From Lysobacter sp. Root494 (GTDB lineage Bacteria; Pseudomonadota; Gammaproteobacteria; Xanthomonadales; Xanthomonadaceae): a stretch of DNA of 64,000 bases. The position numbers and the translations under genes were made by a program. Below the pieces are notes generated by a model. That model was not told the DNA's origin, made no database searches, and saw nothing but the letters and a program-made list of their open reading frames with translations. Where the stretch lies: assembly GCF_001427225.1 (NCBI RefSeq), contig NZ_LMFH01000008.1, positions 186,001-250,000 on the forward strand, read 5' to 3'. This document shows, in pieces, positions 57,409 to 64,000 of this stretch (position 1 is the first letter of the stretch; every line of letters begins with the position of its first letter).

Positions 57409-59739
57409 TCACTGTCCTCGATTGAGGACCGCCCAGCTTGTGCTGAGGCCACTGACGCTGGCCTCGTTGAAGCTGGAACCGGTGCCGGTCCAGATGGCAA
57501 CGCGATTGTCGGAACGCCGCCAAGCCAGATCGCCGCGTCCATCGCCATTGAAATCGCCGGTCCCGAGGAACGCATAACTCGTGCTCACGGCGATGTTGCG
57601 ATACCCCGTCAACGTCGCACCGTTCATCAACCAGTACTGGATGTTCCCACCGGGCTTGTATCGCCACACGAGATCGGACCTCCCGTCACCGTTGATGTCG
57701 ATCGCATCCAGGACGATCCAGTCGCGACTCAGACCTCCCAGGGACGCCTCGCGGAAGGTCGCTCCGTTGCCCGTCCAGATCGCCACACGGTTATCCGCCT
57801 TACGCCAGGCGAGATCGCCCAGGCCATCGCCGTTGAAGTCGCCCGCCGCAAGGAATTGGTACGCCGTGCTCTGCGCCTGATTCCGATAGCTCGTGCGGGT
57901 CGCGCCGTTCATAAGCCAATACTGGATGTTTCCATCTGGCACGTAGCGCCAGACGAGATCGGCCTTGCCGTCTCCGTTTATGTCAACCGCATCCAGCGGC
58001 ACCCAACTGCGACTGAGGCCGCTGATTGAGTATTTTTGAAAACCCGTTCCATTGTTCAGCCAGATCGCTACGCGATTATCGGACCCGCGCCAGGCGATAT
58101 CGGTACGCCCGTCGCCATTGAAATCACCATCGGCAACGTGCTCGAAATCGCTGCTCTGGGCGACGTTGGTGTAGGAAGTCCGCGTTGCTCCGCTCATCAA
58201 CCAGTACTGCAGATTGCCTCCCGGGAGGTACCGCCACAGCAGATCGGACCTGCCGTCGCCGTTGAAGTCATTGCGTGGACGTATGCCGGGTTCCACCACC
58301 ATGGTTGGCCTGAAAGCTGCGATCAGCGGGAGTGTCTGCGCCATGCTGCGTGCATTGTCCGAAGCATTCGCGATGCCGGTAGGCCGACCCGTGGTCGCTT
58401 CCACCACGTTTGGATTGGCGAAATAACGGATCGCCTTTTGACTGCTGTCGGCCAGTCGATAGGCCATTACGGTATAGAAGCCTGTCAGGGAGGACTCCCT
58501 GTATCCATAGGAATAGGCATGCGCTCCCGACGTGCCGTCACTGTCCTCCGTGTTATGCGCCTGCCCCATGTTGTGGCCGAGCTCGTGAGCCAGCGTTTCC
58601 AGGCGACAGACGTAGGTCTTGCTGTCTGTTTCGTCGAGATCGCCTCGGTCAAGGTCGTCGCTTACGACCGAATAACCCCAAGGGGAATCCGAGTTGTCGA
58701 TGGCCGACCGGTCGCCGCCGATAAGCCAGGCAACGCCGCACCCCTGGTTCTGGGGTGTCCGGAACCGGCGGACCAGGGTTACCAGGTCGGCCCCGTACTG
58801 GTCTCGCGCGGCGCGCAGCGCAGTGAACGCAGGGTCGGCTGAAATGCTTCCCGACTCCGACTTGCCACTCAGCTTTTCCAACGCATCGTTGTTGTCCGTG
58901 TCATCGCGATAACTCACTGACACGGTCCGTACGAGCCGGATCCGTGCGTTGATCCGGCTGTTGGAGTAGGCCTGATTGGTAATGTCCACCAGGTTCTGCA
59001 ACCGCGTGACTGCCTGCGAATTGCCGCCAAGCTCGTTTGCGAAACCGGTCGTGTAACCCAACGCGAGATCGACGGTCGTGCCGCCCGCGGCAGTCGCCAA
59101 GGCTTCGGCGGATGCAGACGCCATCACCGGTTCATCCGATGCGAACGACCTGGCCAGCTCCGGGGGAACCATGTAATCGGGTCGCCTCGGATCCGGGTGA
59201 TGCTCTTTGCCCGGGTCGGATTCAACTACCCATGAGTGCCCGCCGCTTGTCGCCAGGCGCAGCTCACGGTTTCCATCGCGGGGCACGCTGCCGAACACGG
59301 CCTTTTCGCCGAACGTAACTATGGCTTCTTCGCCATCCTCGTTACGACCGATCCACGTCCAGTTGCCATTGGGATGTTCGACGTGGCGCTGGTAGTGCAA
59401 ACGGATCGGTTGACCGTCAGGGGCGGTGATCGTCATTTCGCCCGTCACCACCGCACGCAATGCGTGTTCCTCGCTGACGTCGGCGCGATACCAGGTGGAT
59501 GCACGCTCCTGGCGCACGACTTGCCGCGGCGGATAGCCGAGGAGGTCCCCGCGATCCGGCAACGCGGCGAATCCGCCGCCCTGGCGTCCGGAAAGCCGGG
59601 CTGTCCCTGCCGGTTCCGATCCGGAACTGTCGCGGGCGACCCCGGCCGCGGCCTCGGATACCGACGTCCGCGTACAGGCTGCCTGCAGCAACGCCCCCCC
59701 CAGCAGGAAGGAAACAATCAGCGTTCGGACAATGCGCAT
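57409..59739 (-). CDS. Zinc metallopeptidase lipoprotein with FG-GAP/VCBS repeats (paralog 2)
   Basis: 776 residues, same plan as its neighbour: lipobox LQAAC with Thr at +2, NWTWIGRN and FGEKAVFGSVP in the pro-region, zinc site HELGHNMGQAH starting at residue 385, then six FG-GAP-like repeats (about 488-776). The repeats alternate two types (GDFNGDGRTDIAWRG and DINGDGKADLVWRY) rather than the single type of paralog 1. ATG 59739 (MRIVRTLIVSFLLGG) gives a proper signal; the 16-residue extension does not. It starts 84 bases after scoB. Confidence 0.85.
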   Translation of the reverse strand: MRIVRTLIVSFLLGGALLQAACTRTSVSEAAAGVARDSSGSEPAGTARLSGRQGGGFAALPDRGDLLGYPPRQVVRQERASTWYRADVSEEHALRAVVTGEMTITAPDGQPIRLHYQRHVEHPNGNWTWIGRNEDGEEAIVTFGEKAVFGSVPRDGNRELRLATSGGHSWVVESDPGKEHHPDPRRPDYMVPPELARSFASDEPVMASASAEALATAAGGTTVDLALGYTTGFANELGGNSQAVTRLQNLVDITNQAYSNSRINARIRLVRTVSVSYRDDTDNNDALEKLSGKSESGSISADPAFTALRAARDQYGADLVTLVRRFRTPQNQGCGVAWLIGGDRSAIDNSDSPWGYSVVSDDLDRGDLDETDSKTYVCRLETLAHELGHNMGQAHNTEDSDGTSGAHAYSYGYRESSLTGFYTVMAYRLADSSQKAIRYFANPNVVEATTGRPTGIANASDNARSMAQTLPLIAAFRPTMVVEPGIRPRNDFNGDGRSDLLWRYLPGGNLQYWLMSGATRTSYTNVAQSSDFEHVADGDFNGDGRTDIAWRGSDNRVAIWLNNGTGFQKYSISGLSRSWVPLDAVDINGDGKADLVWRYVPDGNIQYWLMNGATRTSYRNQAQSTAYQFLAAGDFNGDGLGDLAWRKADNRVAIWTGNGATFREASLGGLSRDWIVLDAIDINGDGRSDLVWRYKPGGNIQYWLMNGATLTGYRNIAVSTSYAFLGTGDFNGDGRGDLAWRRSDNRVAIWTGTGSSFNEASVSGLSTSWAVLNRGQ

Positions 59740-59823
59740 GGGGACAACCCGCGTGAGGAACACGCATGGTGTCGCTTCTGGCTCCACCGATCAACGAACG
59801 ATTCGTCGCCTTTTTGGAACCGG

Positions 59824-60456
59824 TCAGCCAGCGGCCAGCGGAACCCCTGTTTTCTGCCGCAACTCCTCCAAAGTCACGTCCGGAGCCAATTCACGTACGT
59901 GAATTCCGCCCTTCCCGACATCCATCACCGCCAGCTCGGTAATGATCCGGTTGACGACGCCCACGCCGGTCAGGGGCAGCGTGCACTCGCCGATGATCTT
60001 GTGCTCACCATTCTTGGCCGTGTGCTCCATGAGCACGACCACGCGCTTTACCCCGGCAACCAGGTCCATGGCACCGCCCATGCCCTTGACCATCTTGCCG
60101 GGCACCATCCAGTTCGCCAGGTCACCTTTGTCGGTCACCTGCATCGCGCCGAGGATGGCCAGGTCGATGTGGCCGCCGCGGATCATCGCGAAGGAATCGT
60201 GGCTACCGAAGTAGCTCGCGCCGGGACGCGCGGTCACGGTCTGCTTGCCGGCGTTGATGAGGTCGGCATCGACTTCCGCTTCGGTCGGGAACGGACCGAT
60301 GCCGAGCAAACCGTTCTCGCTCTGCAACCAGACATCCATTCCCTCCGGAATGAAGTTGGCGACGAGCGTCGGCAAGCCGATGCCGAGATTGACGTATGCG
60401 CCGTCGGTGAGTTCCTGCGCGGCGCGCTGCGCCATCTGCTCGCGGGTCCAGGCCAT
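59824..60456 (-). CDS. scoB: 3-oxoacid CoA-transferase subunit B
   Basis: 210 residues. With subunit A it moves CoA between succinyl-CoA and acetoacetate (or 3-oxoadipate). The catalytic Glu lies in [25 protein letters not shown] and [17 protein letters not shown] are family blocks. GAGGA sits 8 bases before ATG 60456. scoA ends 18 bases upstream. A decayed copy of the 3' part lies at 57113-57385. Confidence 0.92.
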   Translation of the reverse strand: MAWTREQMAQRAAQELTDGAYVNLGIGLPTLVANFIPEGMDVWLQSENGLLGIGPFPTEAEVDADLINAGKQTVTARPGASYFGSHDSFAMIRGGHIDLAILGAMQVTDKGDLANWMVPGKMVKGMGGAMDLVAGVKRVVVLMEHTAKNGEHKIIGECTLPLTGVGVVNRIITELAVMDVGKGGIHVRELAPDVTLEELRQKTGVPLAAG

Positions 60457-60474
60457 GTTCGTTGTCCTCGTTGG

Positions 60475-61191
60475 TTACGCGGCGCGCACGGTGCGCTGTT
60501 CGATGCGCTTTTCCGGCGCCGGATTGTGGACGATGCGGTCCACGTAGATGCCGGGCAGGTGCACGTGGTCGGGATCGAGCGTGCCGATTTCGACGATCTC
60601 CTCCACTTCGGCAACGCAGATCTTGCCGGCCATCGCGCAGGCGGGATTGAAGTTCCGCGCGGTCTTGCGGAACACCAGATTGCCAGCCGTGTCGGCTTTC
60701 CACGCTTTCACCAGCGAGACGTCGGCTTTCAGGGCAGTTTCCATGACATACCAGTGGCCGTCGTCGAACTGGCGCGTTTCCTTGCCTTCCGCGACGACCG
60801 TGCCGTAACCGGTGCGCGTATAGAACGCGGGAATGCCGGCGCCGCCCGCGCGCAGGCGCTCGGCCAGCGTGCCCTGCGGATTGAATTCGAGTTCGAGTTC
60901 GCCGGAGAGGAACTGGCGCTCGAATTCCTTGTTCTCGCCCACGTACGACGAAATCATCTTCTTGATCTGCCGCGTTCCCAGCAGCAGCCCGAGCCCGAAG
61001 CCGTCGACGCCGGCATTGTTGGAAATCGCGGTGAGGTGCTTCGCCCCGGAATCGCGCAGGGCGGCAATCAGCGCCTCGGGAATGCCGCACAGACCGAACC
61101 CGCCCACGGCGAGCGTCTGTCCGTCGGCGACGATGCCTTCAAGCGCCTGGGTGGCGTTCGGGTAAACCTTGCTCCTGGCGGCCTCGGCCAT
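60475..61191 (-). CDS. scoA: 3-oxoacid CoA-transferase subunit A
   Basis: 238 residues. The CoA-binding [13 protein letters not shown] motif lies near the start; [35 protein letters not shown] and [21 protein letters not shown] are typical of SCOT-type alpha subunits. ATG 61191 has GGAG 8 bases upstream. It is first of the scoA-scoB pair and divergent from etfB. Confidence 0.93.
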   Translation of the reverse strand: MAEAARSKVYPNATQALEGIVADGQTLAVGGFGLCGIPEALIAALRDSGAKHLTAISNNAGVDGFGLGLLLGTRQIKKMISSYVGENKEFERQFLSGELELEFNPQGTLAERLRAGGAGIPAFYTRTGYGTVVAEGKETRQFDDGHWYVMETALKADVSLVKAWKADTAGNLVFRKTARNFNPACAMAGKICVAEVEEIVEIGTLDPDHVHLPGIYVDRIVHNPAPEKRIEQRTVRAA

Positions 61192-61219
61192 CGTGCGACT
61201 CCAATGTGGGAGGGCGCGA

Positions 61220-61225
61220 ATTCTA
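61220..61225 (-). promoter_or_regulatory. Probable -10 element of scoAB
   Basis: TAGAAT on the minus strand (within GCTAGAATT), 28 bases before the scoA start. A matching GCTAGAATT on the opposite strand serves etfB. Confidence 0.45.
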
Positions 61226-61325
61226 GCGCGCATGCCAGGACGTACCTACCGTACTTTCGGGCACCCATGTCATGCCCGGGCTGTACGCATCCGCATGCAG
61301 GGGAGCGTTCGGCACCCGCCTCCGC

Positions 61326-61331
61326 TAGAAT
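61326..61331 (+). promoter_or_regulatory. Probable -10 element of etfBA
   Basis: TAGAAT within CGCTAGAATTACC, 60 bases before the etfB start. The same core is used on the other strand for scoA, so the divergent gap has two similar -10 boxes. No clear -35 is seen. Confidence 0.45.
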
Positions 61332-61391
61332 TACCGGCCCGGCCGCATCGGCCGCGCATCTTTCTGAAATTCCCCACAGGAACTCCGCACG

Positions 61392-62138
61392 ATGAAGATC
61401 CTCGTCGGCTACAAGCGCGTGGTGGACTTCAATGTCCGCATCCAGGTCAAGCCGGACGGTTCCGGCGTGGTCACCGACGGCGTGAAGCTGTCGGCCAATC
61501 CGTTCGACGAAATCGCCCTGGAGGAAGCACTGCGCCTGCGCGACAAGGGCGTCGCCACGGAAGTCATAGTCGCCACGATTGCACCATCCGATGCGCAGGC
61601 GCACCTCCGTAACGGGCTCGCAATGGGCGCGAACCGCGCGATCCATGTGGTCACCGACCAGCCGATCCAGCCGCTGACCGCCGCGCGCGCCCTGCTGAAG
61701 CTGGTGGAGAAGGAGCAGCCGGACCTGGTCATCCTGGGCAAGCAGGCTATCGACGACGACGCCAACCAGACCGGCCAGATGCTGGCGACGCTGTGGGGCC
61801 GCCCGCAGGCGACCTTCGCCTCGAAACTCGAACTTGCCGATGGCAAGGCCACTGTCACCCGCGAGGTCGATGCCGGCCTTGAGACACTGGAAGTGGACCT
61901 GCCCGCCGTCGTCACCACCGACCTGCGCCTCAACGAACCGCGCTTCATCAAGCTGCCGGACATCATGAAGGCCAAGAGCAAGCCGCTGGAATCGATCAAC
62001 TTCGCCGATCTCGGCGTCGACACCGGCGACACGCTGAAGACCACGCACTACGCCGCGCCCGCGAAGCGCAGCCGCGGCGTGATGGTGAAGGACGCGGCCG
62101 AACTGGTCGCCGCACTCAAGCAAAAGGGTCTGCTGTGA
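61392..62138 (+). CDS. etfB: Electron-transfer flavoprotein beta subunit
   Basis: 248 residues. It forms the ETF heterodimer with EtfA, carrying electrons from acyl-CoA and other flavin dehydrogenases to ETF-QO. The N-terminus MKILVGYKRVVDFNVRI is typical, as are NPFDEIALEEALRL, DLVILGKQAIDDDANQTGQM and LRLNEPRFIKLPDIMKAKSKPL (recognition loop region). AGGAA upstream supports ATG 61392. Its stop overlaps the etfA start. Confidence 0.96.
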   Translation: MKILVGYKRVVDFNVRIQVKPDGSGVVTDGVKLSANPFDEIALEEALRLRDKGVATEVIVATIAPSDAQAHLRNGLAMGANRAIHVVTDQPIQPLTAARALLKLVEKEQPDLVILGKQAIDDDANQTGQMLATLWGRPQATFASKLELADGKATVTREVDAGLETLEVDLPAVVTTDLRLNEPRFIKLPDIMKAKSKPLESINFADLGVDTGDTLKTTHYAAPAKRSRGVMVKDAAELVAALKQKGLL

Positions 62139-63076
62139 TGAGCAAGGTTCTGATCGTTGCCGAACATCTCGACGGCAAGCTCAACGCGTCGACCGCAAAA
62201 TGCGTGTCGGCGGCGCAGGCGCTGAAACCGGAAACCATCGACATCGTCGTGCTGGCGGCCGATCCCACAGGCATTGCCGCGGAAGCCGCGCAGATCGCCG
62301 GGGTCACCAGGGTCCTCGCCCTCGCCAATCCCGCCAATGCGAACGCGATCGCGCAAGTGCTGGCACCGCAGGTGGCCGCGATCGCATCGGGTTACTCGCA
62401 CGTGTTCGGCCCGTCGACCACTTTCGGCAAGGACCTGATGCCGTGCGTCGCGGCGCTGCTAGGCGTCGCGCAGGTTTCCGACGTCATGGCCGTGGAAGGC
62501 AGCCACACCTTCAAGCGACCGATCTATGCGGGCAACGCGCTGATCACCGTCGAAGCACCGACCGACCATGCGGTCGTGGCCACCGTGCGCAATGCCTCCT
62601 GGCCCGAAGCCGCGCGTGGCGGGAGCGCACCTGTGGAGTCCATCAGCGTCGATGCCCGGTTACCTACGCACACCCGTTACGTCGGCCTTGCCGCAGGCAA
62701 GTCCGATCGCCCGGACCTGCAGAGCGCGCGGCGCGTGGTATCCGGCGGACGCGGTGTGGGCTCGGCCGAGAACTTCAAGATCATCTACGACCTGGCCGAC
62801 AGGCTTGGTGCAGCGGTGGGCGCCTCGCGCGCCGCGGTCGACGCGGGATACGTACCCAACGAATTGCAGGTCGGCCAGACCGGAAAGATCATCGCGCCCG
62901 AGCTCTACATCGCGGTGGGCATCTCCGGAGCGATCCAGCACCTCACCGGCATCAAGGACGCTGGCACGATCGTCGCGATCAACAAGGATGGTGATGCGCC
63001 GATCTTCGAAATCGCGGATATCGGCTTGGTGGGTGATCTGTTTGTGCTCCTGCCGGAACTGCAAGCCGCGCTTTGA
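62138..63076 (+). CDS. etfA: Electron-transfer flavoprotein alpha subunit
   Basis: 312 residues. It binds FAD in its C-terminal domain: [45 protein letters not shown], then [10 protein letters not shown]. The start ATG 62138 overlaps the etfB stop (TGATG); a GTG at 62135 is in the same frame. A Xanthomonas landmark: etfA borders the LPS O-antigen locus. Confidence 0.96.
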   Translation: MSKVLIVAEHLDGKLNASTAKCVSAAQALKPETIDIVVLAADPTGIAAEAAQIAGVTRVLALANPANANAIAQVLAPQVAAIASGYSHVFGPSTTFGKDLMPCVAALLGVAQVSDVMAVEGSHTFKRPIYAGNALITVEAPTDHAVVATVRNASWPEAARGGSAPVESISVDARLPTHTRYVGLAAGKSDRPDLQSARRVVSGGRGVGSAENFKIIYDLADRLGAAVGASRAAVDAGYVPNELQVGQTGKIIAPELYIAVGISGAIQHLTGIKDAGTIVAINKDGDAPIFEIADIGLVGDLFVLLPELQAAL

Positions 63077-63084
63077 GTCCCGCA

Positions 63085-64000
63085 GTGAACGGCGCCGGAC
63101 CTATCTGCAAGCGGGTCATGATTGTCTTCGGCACCCGGCCGGAGGCCATCAAGATGGCTCCGCTGGTCCACGCAATCGCGGCCCATCCGCGCCTGCAACC
63201 GGTGCTGGTCGTGAGCGGCCAACATCGGCAGATGCTGGATTCGGTGCTCGAGACCTTCGGGTTGCAGCCGGATGCGGATCTAGCCGTCATGGAATCGCGG
63301 CAATCATTGCCCGACCTCACGGCGCGAGTCCTGCAAGGCATGGGACACCTGTTGGCGATGCAGCGTCCGGACATGGTGCTGGTGCATGGGGATACCACGA
63401 CGACGCTGTCGGCGGCACTGGCCGCGTTCTACGCGCGCATCCCCATAGGGCACGTGGAAGCCGGCCTGCGAACCGGCAATCTGCTGGCGCCCTGGCCCGA
63501 AGAGATGAACCGGCGGCTCACTGCGCCGCTGTGCGCACTGCACTTCGCCCCGACGAATGCGGCTCGGGACAACTTGTTGCGCGAAGGCATCGAAGCAGGC
63601 CGAGTCCACGTCACCGGCAATACGGTGATCGATGCGCTGTTGCAGGTGGATGCCAAACTGCATGCGGAAACGTCGCTGCGGGAAGCGGCGCGCGCGAGTC
63701 TGCCGTCACTGGATGCACGCCGTCGCCTGGTCCTCGTGACGGGTCACAGACGCGAGAATTTCGGCGATGGCTTCGAAGGGATATGCAAGGCGCTGTCGCG
63801 GCTTGCGCAGCGCAGCGACGTGCAGGTCATCTATCCGGTCCATCTCAATCCGCAGGTCCGCGAGCCCGTCCACCGCCTGTTGGCAGGACTCCATAATGTT
63901 CAACTGATAGAGCCGCTGGACTACCTGCCGTTTGTATTCCTGATGCGCCGCGCGGATGTGATCCTGACCGACTCCGGCGGCATCCAGGAAGAAGCGCCCT
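63085..64000 (+). CDS. wecB: UDP-N-acetylglucosamine 2-epimerase (incomplete; continues past the right edge)
   Basis: About 305 residues lie in the window and the C-terminus is cut off. The enzyme converts UDP-GlcNAc to UDP-ManNAc for surface polysaccharide. Family blocks: [77 protein letters not shown] and [10 protein letters not shown]. Start GTG 63085 is chosen because homologs have a few residues before VMIVFG; ATG 63118 is the alternative. It follows etfA by 8 bases. Confidence 0.93.
   Translation, partial: MNGAGPICKRVMIVFGTRPEAIKMAPLVHAIAAHPRLQPVLVVSGQHRQMLDSVLETFGLQPDADLAVMESRQSLPDLTARVLQGMGHLLAMQRPDMVLVHGDTTTTLSAALAAFYARIPIGHVEAGLRTGNLLAPWPEEMNRRLTAPLCALHFAPTNAARDNLLREGIEAGRVHVTGNTVIDALLQVDAKLHAETSLREAARASLPSLDARRRLVLVTGHRRENFGDGFEGICKALSRLAQRSDVQVIYPVHLNPQVREPVHRLLAGLHNVQLIEPLDYLPFVFLMRRADVILTDSGGIQEEAP

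Overview
The window is high-GC (roughly two thirds G+C by eye), densely coding bacterial DNA. Gene content and order point to a gammaproteobacterium of the Xanthomonadaceae/Lysobacteraceae, such as Lysobacter, Luteimonas or a close relative. The best evidence is a type II secretion operon in the Xps order (E-F-G-H-I-J-K-L-M-N-D), the glyA-nrdR-ribD string, lptFG divergent from pepA-holC-valS, and etfBA followed by a nucleotide-sugar gene, which in Xanthomonas marks the edge of the LPS O-antigen locus. No rRNA, tRNA, CRISPR array, transposase or integrase was found.

Layout. 1-2405 (minus): glyA-nrdR-ribD, with ribD cut by the window edge. 2674-4341: ettA. 4403-4727: REP-like repeats. 4810-5625: pyrF. 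5700-7422 (minus): two glycosyltransferase-like genes. 7433-7712: a nested inverted-repeat element. 7716-18814 (minus): the eleven-gene type II secretion operon. 18943-19602: a LuxR-type HTH regulator. 19710-22583: a 957-residue secreted protein with HYR repeats and a C-terminal PxKF domain. 22648-28944 (minus): purL, dsbC and xerD. 28969-29448: an RDD membrane protein. 29576-33914: an accessory block with a SLOG-like/four-TM protein, a TIR-TM-TPR protein and a 131-residue orphan. 34044-36240 (minus): lptG and lptF. 36513-41612: pepA, holC and valS. 41703-42100: a single integron-type gene cassette with a 60-bp attC site. 42106-43708 (minus): rimI, probable holD and pssA. 43778-46838: two DUF4124-like genes, proS and an H-NS-family gene. 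47129-48367 (minus): a ThrE-type exporter. 48519-52069: an Mla/MCE lipid-transport operon. 52173-52769 (minus): alkB. 52919-54562: ETF-ubiquinone oxidoreductase. 54662-59739 (minus): two paralogous metallopeptidase lipoproteins separated by a decayed scoB fragment. 59824-61191 (minus): scoB and scoA. 61392-63076: etfB and etfA. 63085 to the right edge: wecB, incomplete.

How the parts connect. The envelope theme is strong: type II secretion, LPS export permeases (lptFG), phospholipid synthesis (pssA), MCE lipid transport, disulfide isomerase (dsbC), secreted and lipid-anchored proteins, and LPS sugar synthesis. EtfA, EtfB and ETF-QO together form a route from flavin dehydrogenases to quinone, and ScoAB is a ketoacid CoA-transferase next to it. 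Both HolC (chi) and a probable HolD (psi) of the DNA polymerase III clamp loader are encoded here.

Most notable observations: (i) the SLOG/TIR block between convergent housekeeping genes, a candidate nucleotide-signalling conflict or defence module; (ii) a lone integron cassette between valS and rimI with no integrase nearby; (iii) a scoB relic that records tandem duplication of an scoB-metallopeptidase segment; (iv) a palindromic element with two GCGGCCGC octamers that overlaps the stop codons of both gspF and xerD; (v) the nested inverted-repeat element next to gspD.
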